Part shown: positions 10,046 through 18,783 of the stretch, in pieces
How the letters are laid out: each line of letters begins with the position of its first letter
Numbering within the stretch: position 1 is the first letter of the stretch
Source of the DNA: Saprospiraceae bacterium
Lineage (GTDB): Bacteria; Bacteroidota; Bacteroidia; Chitinophagales; Saprospiraceae
Assembly: GCA_020627535.1 (NCBI GenBank)
Contig: JAHDGU010000008.1
Span: 154,787 to 218,786 of the forward strand
DNA length: 64,000 bases
Direction of reading: 5' to 3'
Translations under genes and position numbers: made by a program
Notes under the pieces: generated by a model
Databases searched by the model: none
Told to the model about the DNA's origin: nothing
What the model saw: the letters and a program-made list of their open reading frames with translations, nothing else

Positions 10046-10951
10046 CTAGCTACGGATCAATCTATACTTCGACACATTACTTGGGTCGATCTTAGACATG
10101 ACTTGATACACCGACGATTTATTGGCCGATTGTGCGGCCTTCAGTACTTCAACGATCTCGTCTCTCTTGGTATTGGCAAATACTTGAAGCAGCATTGAGC
10201 CAGGAGTATTGCGATTGACTTCTCCTATGGTCTGGATGGCCGAGACCATGACGTTTTGACTCTCTGTGGGGTCGTCATACATTTTGTCGAGGCAATGCCT
10301 GTGATAGTTATACATTGCCTCTCGGTACTGCTTCATCCTAGGGCTGATGAGATCTTGCATCAGGATGAACCGATTTCTCTGGGCTTTGATGGATCTCCAT
10401 CCTTCATCTTGATCGATAATACTCTGAGGTACAGCTGAGGCGATACTCTTGCAGGTGAGATAGTACGGATCACCAGTCAAGGGTGCGAAGCTGTCATAGT
10501 CAAGACCGATCACGAGATAGGAATAGAAGCTCAGAATGGAGGATAGATTGTTGAAGAAGTTGGTCTCAGAATTATTGAGTTCCATGAATGGGACATACTC
10601 AATGTAAACATTCTTGTCGACGTGAGTGAGGAGAGGTGTCTTGTATTCACTCTTGTATGTGGGGCGTATAGCTTGTATGTAGACATCTGCTCTGAATGCC
10701 TGATCAGAGATTTCCTCCACAATGTTGAACTGTAAGCTTAGTTCGATCTTTTCGTGTTGCTCATAGTTTTCATTGGTCCATTTGGTGCTGTTCATGAAGT
10801 CGGTGAGCTGGGACTCCATATCTTGAAAGATCTTGGGATCTGTATTCTGTATGTTTGGCACTACGACCTTCACGGATGCATTGAACTCCTGTGCCATGAT
10901 AGCACTTGTCAATGTGAGCCATGAGATCAGTAAGAGTAGCGATTTCTTCAT
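10046..10951 (-). CDS. DUF4835 family protein, PorD-like T9SS-associated protein
   Basis: About 301 residues from the ATG at 10951 (MKKSLLLLISW). A longer TTG-started version to 10966 is less likely. There is a signal peptide ending near AIMAQEF. The mature protein has the family features FNASVKVVVPN and IQ at the N-terminus, EYVPFMELNN, and a long conserved FYSYLVIGLDYDSFAPLTGD segment. DUF4835 proteins are often annotated PorD and linked with type IX secretion, but the molecular role is not established. The CoaBC neighbour on the upstream side is the usual Bacteroidota order. The presence of a T9SS substrate nearby at 7376 fits. Confidence 0.85.
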   Translation of the reverse strand: MKKSLLLLISWLTLTSAIMAQEFNASVKVVVPNIQNTDPKIFQDMESQLTDFMNSTKWTNENYEQHEKIELSLQFNIVEEISDQAFRADVYIQAIRPTYKSEYKTPLLTHVDKNVYIEYVPFMELNNSETNFFNNLSSILSFYSYLVIGLDYDSFAPLTGDPYYLTCKSIASAVPQSIIDQDEGWRSIKAQRNRFILMQDLISPRMKQYREAMYNYHRHCLDKMYDDPTESQNVMVSAIQTIGEVNRNTPGSMLLQVFANTKRDEIVEVLKAAQSANKSSVYQVMSKIDPSNVSKYRLIRS

Positions 10952-10962
10952 GCGTCTTTTTG

Positions 10963-12153
10963 TCAAAGGAGTTTGATGATGTGGGCGACGATATCCTTGG
11001 CCACCAGCTTCTTGGATTTTAACTCCATTTCCTCGTGGATATTGTGACCAATAAGGCTTACTTGATTGGTATCATGCCCAAAGCCTGTCCCGTTTTCACT
11101 GGGACTATTGAGTGCGATAAGGTCGAAATTTTTCCTCTGCAATTTTCCTTTTGCATTTTCCAATCCATTCTGGGTTTCGAGCGCAAAGCCGACGTGAATT
11201 TGATCTTTCTTGTGAGCACCTAGTGTGGCTGCGATGTCCACTGTGCGCTCGAGAGGGATACTGAGATCCTCATCTGATTTCTTCATTTTTTGTGCCTCAC
11301 GCTGAGTCGGTCTATAGTCGGCTACTGCTGCCGCAAAAATGACGATGTCTGCATCAGCATGCATTTGGGCGCAAGCCTCATACATCTCCTGAGCAGAGAT
11401 CACGTGTGTAACATGAACGGAAGAACTAGCTGGTCGATGATGACTCGGTCCTAGGACAAGATTCACTTTCGCTCCTTGCTCTGCAAGTGCGTCTGCAAGT
11501 GAAATGCCCATCTTACCGGTGGAGGGATTGGATAGAAATCTGACCGGGTCGATATGCTCTCGTGTCGGGCCTGCAGTGACCAGAGCTGTTCTGCCTGTCA
11601 GGGCTTGTTGAGACTCGATATAATTCTCAAGGTAGGCACAGATATCTTCTGGCTCGGCCATTCTTCCTTCCCCGATCAGCCCGCTTGCAAGCTCGCCATG
11701 ACCTACAGGTATGACATGGTTGCCGTAGCTTCGGAGCTTGGTGAGATTGTCTTTGGTGCTGCCATGCTTCCACATGTCGAGATCCATGGCTGGAGCGATG
11801 AAGACAGGGCACTTGGCAGAGAGATAGGTGGCCAGGAGCATGTTGTCAGCTTCACCTGCTGCCATTTTGGACATAGTGTTAGCCGTAGCAGGAGCGATGA
11901 TCATGAGATCTGCCCAGAGTCCTAGTTCAACGTGATTGTGCCAAGCGTCGTCTTCGAATAGGTCTATGATGACCTCATGCTTGGAAAGAGTGCTCAGTGT
12001 CAGCGGTGCCACAAATGCCTTGGCGGCATCTGTCATGACTACTCTCACTTCTGCACCTCGCTTGACGAGAAGTCTCACAAGTATGGCACACTTGTAGGCA
12101 GCAATACTACCTGTGATACCTAATACGATTTTCTTATCGCGCAGAGCGCTCAT
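10963..12153 (-). CDS. coaBC: Bifunctional phosphopantothenoylcysteine decarboxylase / phosphopantothenate–cysteine ligase
   Basis: A 396-residue fusion catalysing two steps of coenzyme A synthesis. The N-terminal flavoprotein (CoaC, residues 1-180) has GITGSIAAYK, the active-site His region DAWHNHVE, and the substrate clamp APAMDLDMW, where most homologues have PAMN. The C-terminal synthetase (CoaB) starts at about residue 185 with TAGPTREHIDPVRFLSNPSTGKMG. It continues through AAAVADYRP and a FALETQ nucleotide-binding segment. It sits between rpoZ (4 bases away) and the DUF4835 gene, the standard Bacteroidota arrangement. Confidence 0.95.
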   Translation of the reverse strand: MSALRDKKIVLGITGSIAAYKCAILVRLLVKRGAEVRVVMTDAAKAFVAPLTLSTLSKHEVIIDLFEDDAWHNHVELGLWADLMIIAPATANTMSKMAAGEADNMLLATYLSAKCPVFIAPAMDLDMWKHGSTKDNLTKLRSYGNHVIPVGHGELASGLIGEGRMAEPEDICAYLENYIESQQALTGRTALVTAGPTREHIDPVRFLSNPSTGKMGISLADALAEQGAKVNLVLGPSHHRPASSSVHVTHVISAQEMYEACAQMHADADIVIFAAAVADYRPTQREAQKMKKSDEDLSIPLERTVDIAATLGAHKKDQIHVGFALETQNGLENAKGKLQRKNFDLIALNSPSENGTGFGHDTNQVSLIGHNIHEEMELKSKKLVAKDIVAHIIKLL

Positions 12154-12157
12154 CCGA

Positions 12158-12514
12158 CTACTCTAGCTCTAGATCAGCCTCATCGAGTTCGCGATTCTGA
12201 TGGCGATAGAGTAGCTCATCATCCACAAAGTCATTGGTAGCAATCAGTGCAGGATTGGGGAGTCGCTCGTAAAATTTTGATATTTCTATCTGCTCTTTGT
12301 TCTCAGTAACTTCTTCGATAGAGTCAGCTGTCACGGCAAACTCTTCGAGCTTGGCATTGAGCTCTCTTTTGAGGTCAGTCGAGAGCAGACGAGCTCGTTT
12401 GGCCATGACGCAGATAGACTGGTAAATATTTCCAGTTTTCTCAGAGAGTCCTTTGACATCTTGCGCAGTTACGTGAGATGTCATGCCTTGTGCTTTGTCT
12501 TTGATACTTGGCAT
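12158..12514 (-). CDS. rpoZ: RNA polymerase omega subunit (Bacteroidota type)
   Basis: A 118-residue protein between bamD and coaBC, where Bacteroidota encode their divergent omega. The central helical segment GNIYQSICVMAKRARLLSTDLK resembles the omega core that clamps the beta' C-terminus. The acidic C-terminal tail (EADLELE) is typical. The call rests on the recognisable core and very strong synteny. Its start is immediately adjacent to the bamD stop, so the genes are co-transcribed. Confidence 0.85.
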   Translation of the reverse strand: MPSIKDKAQGMTSHVTAQDVKGLSEKTGNIYQSICVMAKRARLLSTDLKRELNAKLEEFAVTADSIEEVTENKEQIEISKFYERLPNPALIATNDFVDDELLYRHQNRELDEADLELE

Positions 12515-13318
12515 CTATAATGATTTAAGTCTTTTTGTCGAGGTGTCTATGATGTTTCGTGCATCGGATGCACGTTGTCCGTCAGGATATTTACGCAAAA
12601 ACTCGCGAGCAAGTTCAAGCGCATCTTCATAGCGATCTGATTTTTTACCGTATATGCTGTTTTCCGCGAGGAGGAAGTTTGCATCAGCAATGAGGAAGAG
12701 TATTTCTTCTTTATCTCTGCTTTCGGGGAAGTCCTTGAGGGTATTATTGAAGCTCGCTACAGCCGCTTGATATTGACCAAGGTTGTAGTAGAGCTTCCCT
12801 TCTTCAAAGCTCTTGATCTCCCGTTTTTCTCTAAGTTCGTCAATGATCTCGTTGCACTCCTTGACTCGAGTACTATTGGGGTATGTATTGACGAAGGTCT
12901 GGAAGAGTTCCACTGCCTGGTCTGACTCCGTCTGATCAAGGCGATAGTTTGGCGATTGCTGGTAATTGGAGTAGGCCAGTAACCAGTCGCTTTCCTCACG
13001 AAACTGACTATTGGGGTATGTATTGCTAAAATTGTTGAACCAGTGACTCGATAGGATAAACTGGTTCAAGTTGTAGAAAGTCTTGGCATACTTGAAGAAC
13101 ATTTCTTCGCTCTCAGGTCTGCCTCGGTAGAATGGGATGGCTTGCTCAATGAGGGTTTGAGATTTGAACCATTCTTCTTCGTCATAGTATTGCAGGGCTT
13201 TCTTCAAGAATAGCTCTGGATCATTGCTGAGGCGTACAGTCTCAAACTCGCTTCTGCAAGCCAAAAGGGAAGCAATGATAAAGGCCAAAAATGATATACG
13301 AAGGAGCCTAGATTTCAT
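12515..13318 (-). CDS. bamD: Outer-membrane assembly lipoprotein BamD
   Basis: About 267 residues starting at the ATG at 13318. This start gives a lipoprotein signal with lipobox LLAC and sits just after a perfect TAnnTTTG promoter box. Mature BamD is made of tetratricopeptide repeats; here paired helices with SNTYPNSQF, NTYPNSTRV, KDFPESRD and RKYPDGQR mark the repeat ends. BamD sits on the inner leaflet of the outer membrane in the BAM complex and docks substrate beta-barrels on BamA. It is the first gene of the bamD–rpoZ–coaBC–DUF4835–purN run. Confidence 0.93.
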   Translation of the reverse strand: MKSRLLRISFLAFIIASLLACRSEFETVRLSNDPELFLKKALQYYDEEEWFKSQTLIEQAIPFYRGRPESEEMFFKYAKTFYNLNQFILSSHWFNNFSNTYPNSQFREESDWLLAYSNYQQSPNYRLDQTESDQAVELFQTFVNTYPNSTRVKECNEIIDELREKREIKSFEEGKLYYNLGQYQAAVASFNNTLKDFPESRDKEEILFLIADANFLLAENSIYGKKSDRYEDALELAREFLRKYPDGQRASDARNIIDTSTKRLKSL

Positions 13319-13325
13319 AAGCGTG

Positions 13326-13333
13326 CAAAGATA
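13326..13333 (-). promoter_or_regulatory. Bacteroidota -7 promoter box upstream of bamD
   Basis: Read on the reverse strand this is TATCTTTG, a perfect match to the TAnnTTTG -7 consensus of Bacteroidota, 7 bases before the bamD ATG. No convincing -33 element is visible. It supports the ATG at 13318 and implies a very short or absent 5' leader. Confidence 0.6.
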
Positions 13334-13383
13334 CGACATAAGTCAAGGGTTTGTGCTCATTATTGAACGCCCTTGAGCTCAGT

Positions 13384-14877
13384 TCATTGCAAGGCCAGGA
13401 CAGATGCTATCTTGCGATCATTAGATAGTCTTGGCACCTTGTTTTGTCCCCCTAGTTTGCCGAGCGACTTCATGTAGTTGATGAAGCCTTCCGAAGCTAC
13501 GGTAGATATGACCAGTGGCCTGAGGATGTTTCCCGCGATCAAGTCCTTGTAGTAGATATTTTGGCGCTGTAGAGATTGATCGAGCGCTTTCGCAAATGCT
13601 GTGATGTCTTCTGGTTTCTTCTCCCATTCAATGAGCCATTCGTGATAGGGAGTAGTGCCGTCAGGCGGATTGACTTGAGGTGCTACTGTAAATTCTACGA
13701 CAGATCCTCCATGCTGTTGGATCGCTGCTTTGAGAGCTTGTTCGACCTCTTTGGCGATTACGTGCTCTCCGAAGGCTGAGATAAAATGTGCAATCCGTCC
13801 AGTGACCTTGATGAGGTAAGGATCCTTGGAGACAAACTCTACCGTGTCTCCTATCTTGTAAGCCCATAGGCCAGCATTGCTGCTGAGTATGATGGCATAG
13901 TTGACCCCAATCTCGACATCTTCGATCGTCAATCTTGTTGGATTGGCATGGCTGATCTCCTGCACTGGGACAAACTCATAGAAGATGCCAGACTGCGTAT
14001 TGAGGATAAGACCATCCTCATTGATGGCGTCTTGAAAAGCTAGGAAGCCTTCTGAGGCTGGGTATGTCTCGATGGTATGTACTCCCGGACCCATGTAGCT
14101 TTCGAGATTGGCTCTGTAGGGCTCATAGTTGACACCACCATGCACAAAGACAGAGAAATTGGGAAATATCTCTTTGATGTTGCTCTTGCCAGTCCGCTCG
14201 AGCAATCTTTCGAAGTACATCTTGACCCAAGGCGGTATGCCACTGATGAGTCGCATGTCTGCCTCGATCGTCTCATCAATGATGCGCTCGAGCTTCTCTT
14301 CCCAGTCTTCAATGATATTGGTCTCGTAGGAGGGCAGTTGGTTGGTTTTAAGCCACTTGGGAATGAGATGATTGGCGATCCCGCTCAGCCGCCCTGTAGG
14401 GATATTGGACTTGCGCTCTAGAGCAGGTGAGCCACTCAAGAAGATCATCTTACCATCAAAGAAAGAACTGTTGCCTGTCTTGTGGGCGTAATTGAGCAAA
14501 GCATTCCGTGCCGTACCAAAGTGATTGGGCAAGCTGTCTTTTGTCAAGGGGATGTACTTGACGCCAGATGTCGTGCCAGAGGTCTTGGCAAGATACTTCG
14601 GTAGTGCTTGCCAGAGGACATCTCTTTGTCCGTCCAAAATGAGATCTACATATGGGCGATGTGCCTCATAGTCTCTGATGGGCACGGCCTGGCAGTACTC
14701 CGCGTGTGTCTTGATATCCTTGAAGCTGTGATCCTTGCCAAATTTGGTCTGAACGGCTTTCGCCAAAAGGTAATTGAAGATGCTATTTTGACTTGTGATA
14801 GCAGTAGCCTTCTGCTTATCGATTTTTTGGGAGATCTTCTTGGCAAATGGATGTATCAAAGATGCTTTCCAGCCCAT
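13384..14877 (-). CDS. GH3 family acyl-adenylate/amide-forming protein
   Basis: A 497-residue member of the GH3 auxin-responsive promoter family, common in Bacteroidota. The N-terminal adenylate-forming motif is AKTSGTTSGVKYIPLT (near residue 95). A second conserved block is YPASEGFLAFQ (near residue 275), and YKIGDTVEFV (near 350) is the equivalent of the ANL-family YRTGD motif. Plant GH3 enzymes adenylate acids and join them to amino acids. The bacterial substrate is unknown. The gene is separated by 137 bases from bamD and reads in the same direction; there is no pathway context. Confidence 0.88.
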   Translation of the reverse strand: MGWKASLIHPFAKKISQKIDKQKATAITSQNSIFNYLLAKAVQTKFGKDHSFKDIKTHAEYCQAVPIRDYEAHRPYVDLILDGQRDVLWQALPKYLAKTSGTTSGVKYIPLTKDSLPNHFGTARNALLNYAHKTGNSSFFDGKMIFLSGSPALERKSNIPTGRLSGIANHLIPKWLKTNQLPSYETNIIEDWEEKLERIIDETIEADMRLISGIPPWVKMYFERLLERTGKSNIKEIFPNFSVFVHGGVNYEPYRANLESYMGPGVHTIETYPASEGFLAFQDAINEDGLILNTQSGIFYEFVPVQEISHANPTRLTIEDVEIGVNYAIILSSNAGLWAYKIGDTVEFVSKDPYLIKVTGRIAHFISAFGEHVIAKEVEQALKAAIQQHGGSVVEFTVAPQVNPPDGTTPYHEWLIEWEKKPEDITAFAKALDQSLQRQNIYYKDLIAGNILRPLVISTVASEGFINYMKSLGKLGGQNKVPRLSNDRKIASVLALQ

Positions 14878-14934
14878 AGATCAAAGCTACGCGAATCAAG
14901 ACACACCGAGCGCAGACTCCATAGAAATCAGGTC

Positions 14935-15699
14935 TTAGAATGTCAGCGATAGACCGTCATAGGCGGGTCTGACATGCTGGGGTAAATCTGCTAGGAGCTC
15001 CGAGTGTAGCGAGAGCTGATGACTGATATGTGTGAGATAAGTCATCTTGGGCTTGAAGTTTTCTACTAGCTCCAGGACTTCTTCCAGATTCATATGACTG
15101 TAGTGCTTCTCGTGACGTAGGCAGTTGATGATGAGCACATCTAGATTCTCCAAGTAGCGCGTAGACTCCTCCGGGATCGTGTGAGCATCAGTGATGTAAG
15201 CTAAATCTCCGATACGAATACCAGCTACAGGTAATTTGCCATGCAGTACGTGAAATATCTCGGCTTTGATATCAGAGATGTCTAATATGCCTGGAATCTC
15301 TAGCTCACACAATTCCAGGCGCGGTGCACCCGGGTAGGGGTTTTTAGCGAAAGCGTAAGCGAATCGATTTTTGATCTGTCCCAAGACTCTGGATTCACCA
15401 TAGATGGGCATCGCTTTTTTTTGACGAAATATCAATGGCCTTAAGTCATCGAGCCCATTGCAGTGATCATTGTGCTCATGTGTGAGAAATACGGCATCAA
15501 GATGATCAATCTCTGCTCTCAAAAGCTGATGTCTAAGGTCAGGTCCAGCATCTACGAGTAGGGTGCAGAGATCTGTCTCCAGCAATATGGAAGAACGAAG
15601 TCGATGATCCTTAGGGTCGTCACTTTGGCAGATCTGGCACTGACAGCCGACCACAGGTACTCCTTGAGATGTGCCAGTACCAAGGAATCTAAGTGTCAC
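14935..15699 (-). CDS. MBL-fold metallo-hydrolase (PhnP-like)
   Basis: A 254-residue metallo-beta-lactamase fold enzyme. The N-terminus FLGTGTSQGVP with a following CxCxxC (GCQCQICQ) is typical of the PhnP-like subgroup. The metal motif is THEHNDH (HxHxDH, near residue 75). Further ligands are the His in FHVLHG, the Asp in YITDAH, and the final His in YLTHISH. PhnP itself is a cyclic phosphodiesterase; the substrate here is not known. It overlaps the next upstream gene by 4 bases, indicating coupled translation. Confidence 0.88.
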   Translation of the reverse strand: MTLRFLGTGTSQGVPVVGCQCQICQSDDPKDHRLRSSILLETDLCTLLVDAGPDLRHQLLRAEIDHLDAVFLTHEHNDHCNGLDDLRPLIFRQKKAMPIYGESRVLGQIKNRFAYAFAKNPYPGAPRLELCELEIPGILDISDIKAEIFHVLHGKLPVAGIRIGDLAYITDAHTIPEESTRYLENLDVLIINCLRHEKHYSHMNLEEVLELVENFKPKMTYLTHISHQLSLHSELLADLPQHVRPAYDGLSLTF

Positions 15700-15986
15700 G
15701 AGCTGGCACTTTCATTGACTTGTCTGCGTGCACCGAGTGACCAGCAAGCATATAATCGTTGTTGCTCGTCAGACAAAGTGCTGAAGTCTGGACTTATGGA
15801 TTCGAGTATGGTCAGTAAGGTGTGAAATCTGGCATCAGTATCAAAAAACTTGTTGATGATAGCGATAGGACGATCCTGCAGCAGGCAATATCCAGAGCGA
15901 AAATGCCCTTTCTCATAGCGCACTTTGTAGCCTAGATGCTGGAAGATTTCTTCCAATTTTTTTAGCTGTCCTCTAGATATTTTCAT
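15696..15986 (-). CDS. Conserved hypothetical small protein
   Basis: About 96 residues when started at the ATG at 15986 (MKISRGQLKKLEEIFQ), which I prefer to an upstream start at 16097. The extra residues read like translated noncoding DNA. The protein is basic and helical at the N-terminus, with a central YRSGYCLL- and PIAIINKFF-like core. It looks like the small proteins annotated as hypothetical beside MBL hydrolases in Bacteroidota. No function is recognised. It overlaps the MBL gene by 4 bases and is probably its operon partner. Confidence 0.65.
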   Translation of the reverse strand: MKISRGQLKKLEEIFQHLGYKVRYEKGHFRSGYCLLQDRPIAIINKFFDTDARFHTLLTILESISPDFSTLSDEQQRLYACWSLGARRQVNESASS

Positions 15987-16138
15987 GATTTCGTCAAGAT
16001 TTCCAAACGCCTCGATACTCTGATTCGTTTTGTAAAGAAAGAACTTGTTGATAGATTTTACATATTGAGAATTAATAAAATATGACAAGCACATCAAAGA
16101 TTGATCTGAGCTTCAGCAGAATGACAGACCTTTGTATC

Positions 16139-16762
16139 ATGAAAAGGATATACACGATTGCACTATGCGCACTGATGGTCGTAGGTCTACAGGCTCAGGA
16201 GAGATTTGGAGCAGCGGCAGTCCTGGGATTGACTGCTTCACAGCTGGACGGGGACAATAGTGCTGGTTTCAATAAGCTTGGTATCACAGCGGGGATCAAA
16301 GGCATGACCTACTTCACAGATCGCCTAGAGCTCAATGTGGAGCTGCTCTTCAGTCAACGTGGTAGTCAGAATGACCTTTTTGGAGCTGATGCCGATGCAT
16401 TTTCCATCAATATGAACTTTCTGGAGATTCCGGTCGGCTTGACCTTCAAGGATTGGCTCGTCGATGATGGACAGGACGAATACTATAAGGTAGAAGCACA
16501 AGCTGGGCTGAGCTATGCCCGACTGATTAGTGTAACCATTGAAGACCCTCTTGGAATAAGCTCTGGAGCCTTTGAGGAAAACTTCTCTGATGCTGACTTG
16601 AGTTGGTACTTTGGAGGTGCCCTTAATGTCAATTCTTCATTGGCTATCGTGGTCCGATACACACGGTCTTTTGGCCTTGCCTATGAGGATATTAATGCTA
16701 TCGGTGATGTCATCCGTATGAAGAGTTATTTCTTTACCTTCAGAGCTGAATACCGGTTTTAA
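16139..16762 (+). CDS. Outer-membrane beta-barrel protein (PorT/OMP_b-brl family)
   Basis: About 207 residues from the ATG at 16139, which gives a normal signal peptide (MKRIYTIALCALMVVGLQAQ). The mature part is a series of amphipathic strands with GITAGIKGMTYF, LNVELLFSQRGSQ and LEIPVGLTFK, ending in FTFRAEYRF with a C-terminal aromatic residue as in outer-membrane barrels. A near match to the -7 box (GACCTTTG) lies just upstream. The general fold is clear; the role (porin, receptor or secretion part) is not. A lipoprotein gene follows 5 bases downstream. Confidence 0.8.
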   Translation: MKRIYTIALCALMVVGLQAQERFGAAAVLGLTASQLDGDNSAGFNKLGITAGIKGMTYFTDRLELNVELLFSQRGSQNDLFGADADAFSINMNFLEIPVGLTFKDWLVDDGQDEYYKVEAQAGLSYARLISVTIEDPLGISSGAFEENFSDADLSWYFGGALNVNSSLAIVVRYTRSFGLAYEDINAIGDVIRMKSYFFTFRAEYRF

Positions 16763-16767
16763 TAGCT

Positions 16768-17217
16768 ATGATGAGACTTAAGACACTGTGTCTACTAGTG
16801 GTGCTACTAACTTGTTTTGCATGCGACAAGAAGAAATCTGAAGGACCCACTTATGACTATCTACCACCGATCCCAGTAGAGGCATTAGAAAATATCCGGG
16901 TCAATAGTTCATTTGCTGACGTCATCTATAACGAGTACGGAATATCAATGAACTGGCCCACGCCCCAGACTGTCACCAATAGCCTTACCTACATACAGAC
17001 AGGAACCCATGTAGCTGCCAATAGCTGTCAGCCTACTGCTCGGATCATGTACAGTACCCCAGAAGATCTGCTTTGTGAGATGGATGTCTACATCAGTGAT
17101 GGGTGTTTACACGTCGTCTTATTGGAGGAAGGTCAGCCGAGCTCTGCCAGTCTGCTTACTGAAACTGGAGCGAGATTTTACACCAAGATCGTCGAGGATT
17201 TCTTGAACAGAGGATAA
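16768..17217 (+). CDS. Putative lipoprotein of unknown function
   Basis: A 149-residue protein with a signal peptide ending in a lipobox-like LTCFAC followed by DKKK. It is probably an outer-membrane lipoprotein. The first two codons are both ATG, so either may be used. The mature part has several cysteines (NSCQ, LLCEMD, GCLHV) that could pair in the periplasm. No known domain is recognised. It follows the beta-barrel gene by 5 bases and is likely co-transcribed with it. Confidence 0.7.
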   Translation: MMRLKTLCLLVVLLTCFACDKKKSEGPTYDYLPPIPVEALENIRVNSSFADVIYNEYGISMNWPTPQTVTNSLTYIQTGTHVAANSCQPTARIMYSTPEDLLCEMDVYISDGCLHVVLLEEGQPSSASLLTETGARFYTKIVEDFLNRG

Positions 17218-17221
17218 TTTT

Positions 17222-17229
17222 TATATTTG
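17222..17229 (+). promoter_or_regulatory. -7 promoter box upstream of the permease–DtxR gene
   Basis: TATATTTG matches TAnnTTTG exactly. Transcription would start about 7 bases downstream, just before the inverted repeat at 17239, so a repressor bound there would block it. Confidence 0.6.
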
Positions 17230-17238
17230 CCTTATTAT

Positions 17239-17260
17239 ATTTTTAGGCAACTCTAAAAAT
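17239..17260 (+). promoter_or_regulatory. Candidate DtxR/MntR-type operator
   Basis: A perfect inverted repeat: arms ATTTTTAG and CTAAAAAT separated by six bases (GCAACT). The TTTAGG...CTAAA form resembles the AT-rich boxes bound by DtxR/MntR/TroR-family metalloregulators. It lies between the -7 box and the start codon of a gene that itself encodes a DtxR-like domain, so autoregulation by Mn or Fe is a reasonable inference. Binding is not shown. Confidence 0.6.
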
Positions 17261-18747
17261 TGGTAGAATTTCTAGAACTCATACAATCTCCATGGGCTCT
17301 CCGGGCTCTTGCAGCTTCTGTGCTCGTAGGTCTTATGCTCGGTATGCTCGGTACATTCATTGTGCTGCGCAATATGAGTCTCATCGGTGATGCCCTTGCT
17401 CATTCTGTTTTACCTGGAGTGATCATCGCCTTCATGATGATGGGTATCCACTCTCTATCTCTATTCATCGGAGCAGTAGTCGCTGGACTGATCTGTGCAT
17501 TTGCTATCACATGGATACAGAAGCAAGGTCATGCCAAAAACGACGCTGCGATTGGCATCGTCTACACTGCCATGTTTAGCATCGGCGTCATATGTATCTC
17601 TGCGATCAGTCGCAAGGATGGCGTGCATGTAGATCTCAAGGATTTTCTCTTTGGAAATATTCTTGGTGTGAGCAATGAGGATCTCTGGCTGAGCTCTATC
17701 ATATTTGTTGGAATAGTCCTGGCGATACTCGTATTCTATCGGCATCTTTTCCTTTCAACCTTTCAGGAGGCAGTGGCTAAGGTCATGGGTGTCAAGGTCG
17801 ATCTGGTCCACTATTTTTTGTTGCTTCTACTGAGTTTTGCGGTGGTAGCTTCGCTGAGGACGGTAGGTATCATTCTGGTGGTAGCCATGCTCGTGACCCC
17901 TGCGTCAACTGCCCTGCTACTTTCCAACAATATGAAGCGTGTCATCTTCATCTCTGCCTTGCTCGGGATGATCTCCGCTGCCGGTGGTCTTATGCTAGCC
18001 ATCGTCTGGGATACCACTCCTGGACCGGTCATGGCAGTCTTGAGTGCAGTGATCTATGGTCTAGCCGTAATTTTTGCTCCGGATAGAGGGAAGCTCGCAC
18101 AGTGGCTGCATCAGCGCCGATTGGCTGATAAGATCACGACTGAAGATATCCTGAAATATCTCCTGAAAAATGGTGGTGTGGCGTCTCGATCCCACATCGC
18201 CAATGGACTTGAGCTCGGGACCTCAGCGCTACGTAGGCAACTAAGTCGGATGATAGGAAAGGGTATGCTACAGCAAGATGCTCAAGGTGTCGTACTCACG
18301 CAGGTCGGTGAGGATCGGGCGAGTCAACTTATCCGTGCCCATCGTCTCTGGGAGACATATCTGGTCAATCAAGTCGGAATGACCGAGTCTCAGATACACT
18401 TGGAAGCCGAAGATCAAGAGCATCATCTGACTGAAGATGTGCTTGACCATGTTGACGAGCTTCTTGGCTTCCCTGATACGGATCCACACGGCAGCCCAAT
18501 ACCATCCAAGAGGACCCCGCTTGGAACCGTCCTGGCTCAGCTCTCTGCTGGTAGTAAGGCCATCGTCAAACGGCGACAGCTACGACATGCCGCTATGCAA
18601 TACCTGTGGGAATCAGAGATCGCACCAAATAGTGAACTAGAAGTACTTAAAGTAGATGGTGCTCAACTAACTCTGAGAGTGGATGATCAGCGCACATTTT
18701 CAATGTCTATGGATCTTGCGGAGCAGCTTCAAGTGATAGCTGAGTAG
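17260..18747 (+). CDS. Metal ABC transporter permease fused to a DtxR/MntR-type regulator
   Basis: A 495-residue protein. A TTG codon at 17260 is the only start near the frame's upstream stop (TAA at 17254). Residues 1-285 are an ABC-3 (MntB/ZnuB/TroC) permease with GTFIVLRNMSLIGDALAHSVLPG near the N-terminus, eight or so helices and SLRTVGIILVVAMLVTPA. Residues about 300-370 form a winged helix. Residues 370-430 form a DtxR metal-binding/dimerisation domain (HRLWETYLV, EAEDQEHHLTE, DPHGSPIP), followed by a FeoA-like tail. No ABC ATPase or binding protein gene is adjacent, so partner subunits must lie elsewhere. The candidate operator overlaps its start. Confidence 0.9.
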   Translation: MVEFLELIQSPWALRALAASVLVGLMLGMLGTFIVLRNMSLIGDALAHSVLPGVIIAFMMMGIHSLSLFIGAVVAGLICAFAITWIQKQGHAKNDAAIGIVYTAMFSIGVICISAISRKDGVHVDLKDFLFGNILGVSNEDLWLSSIIFVGIVLAILVFYRHLFLSTFQEAVAKVMGVKVDLVHYFLLLLLSFAVVASLRTVGIILVVAMLVTPASTALLLSNNMKRVIFISALLGMISAAGGLMLAIVWDTTPGPVMAVLSAVIYGLAVIFAPDRGKLAQWLHQRRLADKITTEDILKYLLKNGGVASRSHIANGLELGTSALRRQLSRMIGKGMLQQDAQGVVLTQVGEDRASQLIRAHRLWETYLVNQVGMTESQIHLEAEDQEHHLTEDVLDHVDELLGFPDTDPHGSPIPSKRTPLGTVLAQLSAGSKAIVKRRQLRHAAMQYLWESEIAPNSELEVLKVDGAQLTLRVDDQRTFSMSMDLAEQLQVIAE

Positions 18748-18783
18748 TGAGATGGACAGCGTCGTATCATTTATAGACATGAA

